The notes: a model not told the origin generated them from the letters alone. A DNA stretch of 5,397 nt from an uncultured Clostridia bacterium (GCA_937902305.1 CALDHV010000025.1:1-5397), one strand, 5' to 3'; shown: positions 1 to 5,397, counted from the stretch's first letter. Numbers and translations are program-made.

Positions 1-2
1 AC

Positions 3-50
3 GAAATGATCGCCGTTGCCAAACGACTGATGAACGGCGTTGCCGAATAA
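3..50 (+). CDS. C-terminal end of an upstream gene (partial, function unknown)
   Basis: Reading from base 3 gives the open frame EMIAVAKRLMNGVAE followed by TAA at 48-50. The start lies outside the window. The tail looks like an amphipathic helix, as at the end of many globular enzymes, but it is too short to assign to a family. The next gene's ATG follows 10 bases after the stop, so the two are probably co-transcribed. This gene may therefore belong to the kinase/PqqD/peptidase cluster and could be its missing enzyme or substrate partner. That last point is inference from position only. Confidence 0.5.
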   Translation, partial: EMIAVAKRLMNGVAE

Positions 51-51
51 C

Positions 52-60
52 GAGGTGCGT
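52..60 (+). promoter_or_regulatory. Ribosome binding site fixing the kinase start at 61
   Basis: GAGG at 52-55 lies 5 bases before the ATG at 61. A TTG at 40 opens the same frame 7 codons earlier, but it has no purine-rich site before it and would overlap the upstream gene by 11 bases. The ATG also gives an N-terminus (MTDLCIAGLPIQV) that begins at the usual first strand of this kinase family, so 61 is preferred. Confidence 0.6.
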
Positions 61-933
61 ATGACGGATCTATGTATTGCGGGCTTGCCCATTCAGGTGG
101 AAAGTGCCGACCATGAGTTTTTTGATCGGCGATTTGCCGCCTATCGCAGGAACGATGATCGCCCGGCGGTGATGACGATGCGTACGGTGCGGACAGATTG
201 TATTATCGAGCCAAATGGGGAGACGGTGCAAAAGATCAATTCCGCCACAGTCGTGCGTCTTGATGACGGTAGGCTTGCGCGGTATACCCGTGTGAATGAC
301 AGATCACCGATACCTTTTTTGTTCATTTACACCCCCGATTACGCGGATGTTGAGATTTATTTGTGGAAGGAACGCAAAACCGATGCGCTTACGCTTACCG
401 ATTGGGAGTATGTGTATACGGGAACGATGTTTCAAAACCGGCTGGCGATGTTTGGCGGGGGCGTACTGCACAGCTCGGCGATCGCCTTTCGCGGCACGGG
501 TATTGCCTTTTCCGCCGATCCCGGGGTGGGCAAATCCACTCACGTCGGCTTGTGGAAGGAACGCTTCGACGACGATGTGACGATCATCAATGACGACAAG
601 CCCGCCATCATTTTCCGTGATGGAAAGCCGCAGTTGTGCGGTACACCGTGGAGCGGAAAAACTGCGCTGAACACCAACACCGATATTACGCTCAATGCCA
701 TCGTGTTTTTGGAGCAGGGAAACAGCAATGCCATACGGCGGCTAAATCCGGTCGAAGCGATGTATCAACTCATCGGACAAGTCTTGCGTCCTTATTATGA
801 TGAGGGACTGGGCGAAAAAATGGTGGATTTTGCGCAACGATTACTGGAGCAATGTCCGATTTATATGCTCACCTGTACACCGACGCAAAAAGCGGTCGAT
901 GCGGTGTACCGGACTATATTCCCACAAGGTTAG
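61..933 (+). CDS. HPr kinase-like (HprK/PEPCK-fold) P-loop kinase of a PqqD-associated cluster
   Basis: This 290-residue protein resembles the HprK-related kinases found beside PqqD proteins in peptide-modification and lasso peptide clusters, not the true HPr kinase/phosphorylase of sugar control. The N-terminal half (about 1-130) is a beta-rich domain typical of these relatives. LHSSAIAF (about 136-143) leads into a perfect Walker A motif, ADPGVGKST (about 152-160). A Walker B-like NDDKP (about 177-181) corresponds to the acidic pair that in HprK binds metal and acts in catalysis. GTPWSGK (about 194-200) is a further family signature. No membrane segment or signal peptide is visible, so it should be cytoplasmic. 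In the lasso peptide paeninodin a kinase of this kind phosphorylates the peptide's terminal serine; for this gene the substrate is unknown. It is followed 24 bases later by the pqqD-like gene. Family assignment is firm; biological role is inference. Confidence 0.85.
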   Translation: MTDLCIAGLPIQVESADHEFFDRRFAAYRRNDDRPAVMTMRTVRTDCIIEPNGETVQKINSATVVRLDDGRLARYTRVNDRSPIPFLFIYTPDYADVEIYLWKERKTDALTLTDWEYVYTGTMFQNRLAMFGGGVLHSSAIAFRGTGIAFSADPGVGKSTHVGLWKERFDDDVTIINDDKPAIIFRDGKPQLCGTPWSGKTALNTNTDITLNAIVFLEQGNSNAIRRLNPVEAMYQLIGQVLRPYYDEGLGEKMVDFAQRLLEQCPIYMLTCTPTQKAVDAVYRTIFPQG

Positions 934-939
934 CCTAAC

Positions 940-950
940 AGGAAAGGAAA
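940..950 (+). promoter_or_regulatory. Ribosome binding site of the PqqD-like gene
   Basis: AGGAAAGGAAA at 940-950 offers two overlapping Shine-Dalgarno-like cores, AGGA and AAGGA, 7 or more bases before the ATG at 958. No promoter is apparent in the 24-base gap after the kinase stop, which fits co-transcription. Confidence 0.5.
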
Positions 951-957
951 TACAGAT

Positions 958-1221
958 ATGAAAATCAAACACGGTTTTATTCTTCGTCAGCTCGGAAACG
1001 ATACCGTCGTTGTCCCGGTCGGTGCGCAGACGGTGGATTTTCGTTGCATCATTACACTGAATGACACGGGCGCGTTTCTCTGGAGCAAGCTGGCGCAGGA
1101 GACGGACAGAGATGCGCTCATTGCCGCACTCCTTGATGAATATGATGTGGATGAAGCACGTGCTGCAGCGGATGTGGACGCGTTTATCGACCGACTCAAT
1201 GAGGTCGGTGTGCTCGCATGA
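958..1221 (+). CDS. PqqD-like peptide-chaperone (RiPP recognition element) protein
   Basis: This 87-residue protein has the usual length and layout of stand-alone PqqD-family proteins. The first 30 residues are strand-rich (GFILRQLGNDTVVVPV). The family signature LNDTGAFLW follows at 34-42. The rest is an acidic helical half ending in DVDAFIDRLNEVGVL (72-86), the last helix typical of the winged-helix fold. PqqD proteins bind the leader of a ribosomally made peptide and present it to a modifying enzyme, often a radical SAM/SPASM protein or, in lasso systems, a leader peptidase. Neither a precursor nor a SPASM enzyme is visible in the window. Its stop overlaps the next start (ATGA at 1218-1221), so the PqqD-like protein and the peptidase are probably made together. 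Family call is good; the partner peptide is unknown. Confidence 0.85.
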   Translation: MKIKHGFILRQLGNDTVVVPVGAQTVDFRCIITLNDTGAFLWSKLAQETDRDALIAALLDEYDVDEARAAADVDAFIDRLNEVGVLA

Positions 1222-1733
1222 AAAAGCCGTATTCCGCGCCGTCATCCGTACGTGTTTCCATCAATACTCTTTTGCCGATTATCCTTTCCTGCATTGAGCA
1301 GGATCAGTCGGTCATACTGACGGTAACCGGGAACAGTATGGCGCCTTTTTTGCGTGACGGACGCGATCGGGTCATTTTGAAAAAAGCCGATCCCTATGCC
1401 ATAAATCGTTTTGATGTGCCGTTTTTTCAGCGGAAGAACGGCTCACTCGTGCTTCATCGCGTGATCGAAGTTCACCGCGAAAACGGGGCAATTTCCTACA
1501 CGCTTTTGGGGGATGCGCAGACCGTCACAGAGACCGACATTATGCCTGAACAAATCCTTGCCGTCGCAGAGGCGTTTATTATTCGCGGAAAGCGCGTTTC
1601 CTGCGATGATCCGGCATATCGGCGTCGCGTCGCTCTGTGGCATCGACTGTTGCCGTTTCGTCGTTTTCTTCTCTTTCTTGTCTTTCTGCCGGGCAGGGCG
1701 GCGCGCTATGTTCGCCGTCGGTTAAAACGGTAG
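1218..1733 (+). CDS. S24/S26-type serine peptidase (signal peptidase-like, Ser-His type)
   Basis: This 171-residue protein carries the signal-peptidase/LexA fold motifs. GNSMAPFLRDGRDRVIL (38-54) contains the nucleophile Ser40. LVLHRVIEV (77-85) has His80 where bacterial signal peptidase I has its general-base Lys; this matches the SipW/eukaryotic-ER (S26B) pattern. LLGDAQ (96-101) with Asp99 and a second Asp at 107 fits the acidic position of that branch. Unlike a normal signal peptidase it lacks a clear N-terminal membrane anchor: only a short hydrophobic stretch lies at 18-26. It ends instead with a short hydrophobic patch (LLFLVFLP, about 151-158) between arginine-rich segments, which may hold it at the inner face of the membrane. 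Its start overlaps the pqqD-like stop by 4 bases, implying translational coupling. A role in trimming the cluster's peptide or protein substrate is inference. Confidence 0.8.
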   Translation: MKKPYSAPSSVRVSINTLLPIILSCIEQDQSVILTVTGNSMAPFLRDGRDRVILKKADPYAINRFDVPFFQRKNGSLVLHRVIEVHRENGAISYTLLGDAQTVTETDIMPEQILAVAEAFIIRGKRVSCDDPAYRRRVALWHRLLPFRRFLLFLVFLPGRAARYVRRRLKR

Positions 1734-1739
1734 GGGAGG
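1733..1739 (+). promoter_or_regulatory. Strong ribosome binding site of hemW
   Basis: GGGGAGG begins on the last base of the peptidase stop codon (TAG at 1731-1733) and ends 4 bases before the hemW ATG at 1744. The arrangement leaves no room for a separate promoter in the gap, so hemW is probably read from the upstream operon or from a promoter inside the peptidase gene. Confidence 0.6.
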
Positions 1740-1743
1740 CTTT

Positions 1744-2859
1744 ATGGAAAAAATCGGACTGTATATCCATATCCCATTCTGTCTCTCCAAATGCCCGTAT
1801 TGTGATTTCTATTCATTTTCCGGCTGGAACGATGATGATGCGGACACCTATGTTGCGGCACTGATACGTGCGATGGAGCGTTGGAGCGCCCGCGCCGATT
1901 TTTGTGTCGATACCGTTTATTTCGGCGGCGGAACGCCTGCTTTGCTTGGCGGAAAACGGCTGACAAAACTGTTGAATGCCGCCGACCGTTACTTTTTTGT
2001 TTCCTCTGCTGACACTCCCGAAATTACAATAGAGGCTAATCCCGCTGACGATTTGCGCTCGACATTAGAGGCGTTTGTCGCGGCGGGCGGAAACCGCTTG
2101 TCGCTCGGGATGCAGTCCGCCGTATCCGATGAGCTTTGTCGTCTCGGACGGCGGCACACCCCGGAGGATGTCCGGCGCACCGTTACCGATGCCCGTCACG
2201 CGGGCATACGCAATCTGTCGTTGGATATGATGCTCGGTATTTCCGGGCAAACACGGGAAAGCGCACTGTATTCCGCCCGGACGGCGGTCGAGCTCGGTGC
2301 AGAGCATATTTCTGCCTATATGCTGAAAATCGAGCCGTCTACGCCGTACAGCGCAACGACGCTGACTTTCCCGGAGGATGACGAGGTTGCGGATATTTAT
2401 TCTGCGGTGATGGAAACGCTTGACCGTGCGGAATATCGGCAATATGAGATTTCCAATACCGCCAAACCGGGCTTTGAAAGCCGACACAATCTCAAGTATT
2501 GGGACGGTCGTCCGTATCTCGGCTTGGGGCCGGCGGCAAGCTCCTATATCGGCGGCAGACGCTTTTCCTATCCGCGCGACATCCGGGCTTTTATGGACGG
2601 ATGCGAGCCGATGACGGAGGACGATACCCGCCTGTTGCCCGGTACACCGGAGGAGTATGGGATGCTTCGTCTGCGTCTGACGCAAGGGATCGACCGACAG
2701 GAATATGCCGCGCGTTTCGGTGCGCCGTTCCCGGAGAAATGGGCAGAACGTGCCGCCCGTTTGCCGCGTGAGCTTGTTACGGCGGATGAGGATGGATTGC
2801 GCCTGACCCGTGCCGGATTTTTGCTTTCCAATACGCTGATGGAAAAGATTTTGCTATAA
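1744..2859 (+). CDS. hemW: HemW, radical SAM heme chaperone family (coproporphyrinogen oxidase-like)
   Basis: The 371-residue product matches HemW in length and motifs. The radical SAM cluster ligands are Cys13, Cys17 and Cys20 (PFCLSKCPYCDFYSF). The fourth nearby Cys of true HemN (CxxxCxxCxC) is replaced by Phe, which marks HemW rather than a coproporphyrinogen III dehydrogenase. Further signatures are FGGGTP (60-65), IEANP (96-100), NRLSLGMQS (117-125), HISAYMLKIEPSTPY (188-202) and the HemW motif HNxxYW (His248 to Trp253), followed by GRPYLGLGPAASSY. The C-terminal EYGMLRLRLTQGID (304-317) is the usual HemW wing. HemW binds heme and is thought to deliver it to respiratory proteins. In many Firmicutes hemW lies beside lepA and hrcA; here it follows a peptide-modification-like cluster. 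It lacks a SPASM domain, so I do not read it as that cluster's maturase. Confidence 0.93.
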   Translation: MEKIGLYIHIPFCLSKCPYCDFYSFSGWNDDDADTYVAALIRAMERWSARADFCVDTVYFGGGTPALLGGKRLTKLLNAADRYFFVSSADTPEITIEANPADDLRSTLEAFVAAGGNRLSLGMQSAVSDELCRLGRRHTPEDVRRTVTDARHAGIRNLSLDMMLGISGQTRESALYSARTAVELGAEHISAYMLKIEPSTPYSATTLTFPEDDEVADIYSAVMETLDRAEYRQYEISNTAKPGFESRHNLKYWDGRPYLGLGPAASSYIGGRRFSYPRDIRAFMDGCEPMTEDDTRLLPGTPEEYGMLRLRLTQGIDRQEYAARFGAPFPEKWAERAARLPRELVTADEDGLRLTRAGFLLSNTLMEKILL

Positions 2860-2862
2860 ATC

Positions 2863-2906
2863 GTTTATTTTCTGTTCATACAACCGCCGATAAAGCGTGA
2901 TAGAAT
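2863..2906 (+). promoter_or_regulatory. Putative promoter and regulator site before the two-component operon
   Basis: TAGAAT at 2901-2906 preceded by TGA at 2898-2900 makes an extended -10. No good -35 stands 16-18 bases upstream. Instead two similar hexamers, GTTTAT (2863-2868) and GTTCAT (2874-2879), are repeated with an 11-base period; the second would be centred near -37 of a start around 2913. Tandem repeats of one helical turn over a weak -35 are the typical layout for activation by an OmpR/PhoB-type regulator, and the gene immediately downstream encodes one. Autoregulation is therefore plausible but inferred from only two short matches. Confidence 0.45.
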
Positions 2907-2912
2907 AGGAAC

Positions 2913-2921
2913 AAGGGAGGG
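2913..2921 (+). promoter_or_regulatory. Ribosome binding site deciding the response regulator start
   Basis: AAGGGAGGG at 2913-2921 ends directly before an ATG at 2922 but 6-7 bases before a second in-frame ATG at 2928. The first leaves only one base after GGAGG, too close for efficient initiation, so the second ATG is the more likely start. Confidence 0.6.
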
Positions 2922-2927
2922 ATGTCT

Positions 2928-3626
2928 ATGCCCGGAATTAAAATTATGGTCGTAGATGACGACGCTAATATCTGTGAGTTACTCCGTTTATATTTGGATA
3001 AGGAAGGCTTTGAGACCATCATCGCCAAGGATGGGATGAATGCGCTGTCCGCATTTGATAAGGAATGTCCCGATTTGATCTTACTGGATGTGATGATGCC
3101 ACAGCTGGACGGCTGGCAGGTGTGTCGCGAGATACGCAAAAAATCGCAATGTCCCATCATTATGCTGACCGCCAAGGGCGAGGTATTCGATAAGGTGCTG
3201 GGGCTGGAGCTCGGCGCGGATGATTATATTGTCAAGCCGTTTGAGACAAAGGAGGTCATCGCCCGCATCAAGGCGGTATTGCGCCGCAGTGGTATCAGCG
3301 AGGCGAAAAAAAGCCGCATCGTCGAATACGACGGTCTGTACATCAATATGGAAAACTACGAGCTTCGTGTCAACGGAGCAACCGTCGATACACCGCCTAA
3401 GGAAATGGAGCTCATCTATCATCTGGCGAGCAACCCCAACCGCGTGTATACCCGCGACCAGCTTCTTGACGAGGTCTGGGGCTTTGAATACTACGGTGAC
3501 AGCCGTACCGTGGATGTCCATGTCAAGCGTTTGCGCGAAAAATTAGAGGGTATTTCCGACCATTGGTCGCTCAAAACGGTTTGGGGCGTCGGATATAAGT
3601 TTGAGGTGCGCGAGCCTGCCAAATAA
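2928..3626 (+). CDS. OmpR/PhoB-family DNA-binding response regulator
   Basis: The 232-residue protein has a receiver domain (about 1-120) and a C-terminal winged helix (about 132-228). In the numbering from 2928 the acidic pocket is Asp10-Asp12 (VVDDD), the phosphorylation site is Asp54 (LLDVMMP), the switch Thr is 81 (MLTA) and the conserved Lys is 103 (VKPF), so the receiver looks fully active. The recognition-helix region is RTVDVHVKRLREKL (about 193-206), and VWGVGYKF (about 218-225) forms the wing. Its cognate kinase gene starts 14 bases after its stop. Sequence style (GLELGADDYIVKPF, WGFEYYGDSRTVDVH) fits the large clostridial ResD/PhoP-like group, but the signal cannot be named from this. 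An alternative start at 2922 adds Met-Ser. Likely targets are its own promoter and the gene after the kinase, judging from shared repeats there. Confidence 0.93.
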   Translation: MPGIKIMVVDDDANICELLRLYLDKEGFETIIAKDGMNALSAFDKECPDLILLDVMMPQLDGWQVCREIRKKSQCPIIMLTAKGEVFDKVLGLELGADDYIVKPFETKEVIARIKAVLRRSGISEAKKSRIVEYDGLYINMENYELRVNGATVDTPPKEMELIYHLASNPNRVYTRDQLLDEVWGFEYYGDSRTVDVHVKRLREKLEGISDHWSLKTVWGVGYKFEVREPAK

Positions 3627-3629
3627 AAC

Positions 3630-3634
3630 GGAGG
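3630..3634 (+). promoter_or_regulatory. Ribosome binding site of the histidine kinase gene
   Basis: GGAGG at 3630-3634 is 6 bases before the ATG at 3641 and 3 bases after the response regulator stop (TAA at 3624-3626). This is an ideal site with no room for a promoter, so regulator and kinase are co-transcribed. Confidence 0.6.
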
Positions 3635-3640
3635 CGTGCT

Positions 3641-5110
3641 ATGTTCAAAAGTGTTTTTGCCAAGTATTTTTCCATCGTATCGCTGATCATCGTTTCTTCG
3701 TTCTTCGTGATGACGGTATTTCAGATCTTGCTGTTTACCCGCTCATTGGCGGAGGATAAGGAAGCGACATTGGTGGAAAATGCGATCAGCATTGCCCAAC
3801 ATACCGAGACCGTTGCGACCGAAACGGCGATCATCGGCGGAACGGCATATTTTCAAATCGACCAGAACTCTTTGTCACCGCTTTTGCGGCTTTATGCCAA
3901 TGCCATTGACGCGACGGTGCTTGTTACCGATACAAACGGGAAAGTTTTGCTTGGCTCGGATGGGCACAATCCGGTATTTATTGGTACCGACAATCTGCAA
4001 GAGATTGTGAAAAAAGTTGAAAGACCGTATTTTGAGATCAGCACCCTCAACGACCTTTTTCCCGGGCGGCGATATAATGCCGCGACGCCCATCCGTATCA
4101 ACAATCATACTATTGGATTTGTAGTCGTTTCCACGCCGGCAACGACGGCGTTTCAGATTCTGCGGGATAATATCAAGGTCTATCTTCTTTCCGCACTTGG
4201 TGCATTTTTGCTGTCGGTCGCGATCGTATACGCACTGACCTACCGTTTTGTGCGTCCTCTGCGACAGATGGCGGCGGCGACACGGCGATTTGCGGTCGGC
4301 GATTTCGGCGCGCGTGTTTCGGTACGCGGTAAGGATGAGGTCGCCGAGCTTGGCGAAGCACTGAATAGTATGGCGGTTTCGCTGTCCTCGCTGGAAACGA
4401 TGCGACGCAGTTTTATTGCCAATGTTTCCCACGAGCTGAAAACGCCGATGACCACCATTGCCGGATTTATTGACGGCATCCTTGATGGTACCATCCCACC
4501 GGAAAAGCAAGCGCACTATATGAAGATTGTTTCCGATGAGGTCAAGCGACTGTCGCGCCTTGTTCGCAGTATGCTGGATCTTTCTCGCATCGACAGCGGC
4601 GAGCTAAAGCTAAACACGGTACGGATGGATTTGGCGGAGGCGGTCGGCAACGTCCTTATTGCCTCCGAGCAACGCATTGAAAAAAAGAATATCCGCATAT
4701 CCGGGCTGGAGGATTGTGAGCCGCTGGAAATCGACGGTGACTATGATCTGATCGGTCAGGTGTTGTATAATCTGCTGGATAATGCGATCAAGTTCACCAA
4801 TGAGAGCGGCGACATCGACATCCGTCTGTGGCGGGAAAATGGGCGCGCCTACTGCGCGATCCGCAACACGGGTGCCGGAATACCGCCGTCCGAAATGCCG
4901 CAGATTTTCGAGCGATTTTATAAGAGCGACCGCTCCCGTAGCTTGGATAAAAACGGGGTCGGCTTGGGATTATATATTGTGAAAACGGTTATTGATCTGC
5001 ATCACGGGGAAATTGCGGTACGCTCCGTCGAGGGCGAGTTTACGGAGTTTTCCTTCTGGCTCCCGGCGCCGAAAAATGTCGAATTGTATTCCGCCGGAAT
5101 TGTTCAATAA
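3641..5110 (+). CDS. Membrane sensor histidine kinase (HAMP, HisKA, HATPase_c)
   Basis: This 489-residue kinase has a first membrane helix at about 11-32 and an external sensor of about 145 residues (33-178). The sensor segment ATVLVTDTNGKVLLGSDG (91-108) looks like the core of an extracellular PAS/Cache-type fold. The second membrane helix (about 179-201) leads to HAMP (about 202-254). The HisKA H-box is FIANVSHELKTP, with the phosphorylated His264. The ATPase domain follows with the N-box (Asn377, NLLDNAIKF), a G1 box NTGAGI (409-414), an F-box region (IFERFYKSD) and a G2 box NGVGLGLYIVK (438-448). G1 carries Asn409 where most kinases have Asp; VanS-like kinases also have Asn there, so activity is expected. 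It should pair with the response regulator encoded just upstream. The ligand or stress it senses is not evident; cell-envelope or secretion stress is one possibility. Confidence 0.93.
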   Translation: MFKSVFAKYFSIVSLIIVSSFFVMTVFQILLFTRSLAEDKEATLVENAISIAQHTETVATETAIIGGTAYFQIDQNSLSPLLRLYANAIDATVLVTDTNGKVLLGSDGHNPVFIGTDNLQEIVKKVERPYFEISTLNDLFPGRRYNAATPIRINNHTIGFVVVSTPATTAFQILRDNIKVYLLSALGAFLLSVAIVYALTYRFVRPLRQMAAATRRFAVGDFGARVSVRGKDEVAELGEALNSMAVSLSSLETMRRSFIANVSHELKTPMTTIAGFIDGILDGTIPPEKQAHYMKIVSDEVKRLSRLVRSMLDLSRIDSGELKLNTVRMDLAEAVGNVLIASEQRIEKKNIRISGLEDCEPLEIDGDYDLIGQVLYNLLDNAIKFTNESGDIDIRLWRENGRAYCAIRNTGAGIPPSEMPQIFERFYKSDRSRSLDKNGVGLGLYIVKTVIDLHHGEIAVRSVEGEFTEFSFWLPAPKNVELYSAGIVQ

Positions 5111-5156
5111 ATCGGTGATATTTGTTCAAAATGAGGTCACAAATGATCGGTATACT
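5100..5156 (+). promoter_or_regulatory. Putative promoter with tandem regulator sites before the downstream gene
   Basis: TATACT at 5151-5156 is a good -10 with no acceptable -35 at 16-18 bases. TTGTTCAA occurs at 5100-5107, across the kinase's last codons and stop, and again at 5122-5129, a period of 22 bases. A weaker copy of the GTTCAA core, GGTCAC, lies at 5135-5140, 11 bases after the second. The core at 5124-5129 ends 21 bases before the -10, exactly as GTTCAT does before the response regulator gene. I infer activation by that regulator; this would let the third gene be induced separately from read-through of the kinase gene. Confidence 0.45.
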
Positions 5157-5196
5157 ATTTCCCGGAAAATGATCGCAATGAAAGGTTGTGCTATAT

Positions 5197-5397
5197 ATGG
5201 ATGATCAATATGAACACCAACCGTTGACGTCGGAGAATGACCCGCAGGAAGCGCCCGGCACGGTAACGGATCAACCGACCGAGCCTCCTGTCGAGGTGGC
5301 ATCGGAAACGACGCAGGCGGCACCTGACCGGCCGGAGCAACCGACGCAAACGCCCGGTACGCCGCCGCTTAACGGATGGAGTAGTGATGGTGGATAC
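5197..5397 (+). CDS. N-terminus of an acidic, proline/threonine-rich protein (partial; HtrA-like protease possible)
   Basis: An open frame from ATG 5197 runs off the window edge after 67 codons. It is rich in Pro, Thr, Glu, Gln and Asp (for example PTEPPVEVASETTQ and PEQPTQTPGTPP), lacks hydrophobic segments, and ends with NGWSSDGGY, so this part is probably a disordered cytoplasmic tail. The start has only a modest ribosome binding site, GAAAGG at 5180-5185, 11 bases upstream. The nearby ATG codons at 5178, 5202 and 5211 open only short frames. In Clostridia a response regulator/kinase pair is often followed by an HtrA (trypsin-like) protease with just such a tail before its membrane anchor, which makes that the first guess. 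No catalytic motif is visible, and other membrane proteins with disordered tails fit equally well. Confidence 0.6.
   Translation, partial: MDDQYEHQPLTSENDPQEAPGTVTDQPTEPPVEVASETTQAAPDRPEQPTQTPGTPPLNGWSSDGGY

Noticed and set aside
40..60. TTG at 40 as the start of the kinase gene
   Set aside because: It has no ribosome binding site, overlaps the upstream gene, and adds residues before the family's normal N-terminus; the ATG at 61 has a proper site.
841..1245. Minus-strand open frame across the kinase end, the pqqD-like gene and the peptidase start
   Set aside because: It overlaps three supported genes and the encoded protein shows no recognisable domain.
2065..2685. Long minus-strand open frame (206 codons) opposite hemW
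   Set aside because: It lies wholly within a strongly conserved hemW, gives an Arg/His-rich composition without motifs, and is a codon-shadow of the GC-rich sense gene.
1744..2859. HemW as the radical SAM maturase partner of the PqqD-like protein
   Set aside because: It has all HemW signatures, including HNxxYW, and no SPASM or twitch domain with extra cysteines, so adjacency alone does not support a peptide-modifying role.
1744..2859. Naming this gene hemN (oxygen-independent coproporphyrinogen III oxidase)
   Set aside because: The fourth Cys of the HemN motif is absent (Phe22 follows CPYCD), and the length and C-terminal motifs are those of HemW.
3875..4516. Minus-strand open frame (213 codons) opposite the histidine kinase
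   Set aside because: It is antisense to a fully motif-supported kinase, has biased basic composition, and shows no family resemblance.
5111..5140. Possible terminator hairpin after the histidine kinase gene
   Set aside because: Only 4-base outer arms (GTGA/TCAC) and short AT pairs can form, with no GC-rich stem and no T-run after it.

Overview
The window looks like part of a Clostridia-type Firmicutes chromosome, perhaps Oscillospirales-like. This is inferred from the strong GGAGG-type ribosome binding sites, roughly even base composition, tightly packed co-directional genes, and the style of the HprK-like, HemW and OmpR/two-component proteins. No 16S or marker gene fixes the taxon. Every gene I can support is on the + strand and coding is nearly continuous; the longest gap is about 86 bases. 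I see no tRNA, rRNA, CRISPR array, insertion sequence or clear intrinsic terminator.

Region 1 (1-1733) is the accessory part. After the last 15 codons of an unidentified gene come an HPr-kinase-like P-loop kinase, a PqqD-like peptide-chaperone domain protein and an S24/S26-type serine peptidase. They are separated by 10 bases, 24 bases and an ATGA overlap, so they probably form one operon. Kinase plus PqqD recalls the 'HPr-rel-A' systems and the kinase-carrying lasso peptide clusters. The peptidase adds a possible processing step. The substrate and any maturase are not in the window and may lie upstream.

Region 2 (1744-2859) is hemW, a radical SAM heme-chaperone family gene. It follows the peptidase by only 10 bases and is probably co-transcribed with it, although HemW is a housekeeping protein.

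Region 3 (about 2860-5397) is a signalling module: an OmpR/PhoB-type response regulator, its sensor histidine kinase, and the start of a third gene encoding a Pro/Thr/Glu/Gln-rich, apparently disordered N-terminus that is cut by the window edge. The gaps before the regulator and before the third gene each hold a promoter-like -10 with a poor -35. Each also has GTTCAT/GTTCAA-type repeats at the same distance from the -10. This suggests that the response regulator controls both its own operon and the downstream gene. The third gene could be an HtrA-type membrane protease, as often follows such pairs in Clostridia, but the visible part has no catalytic domain.
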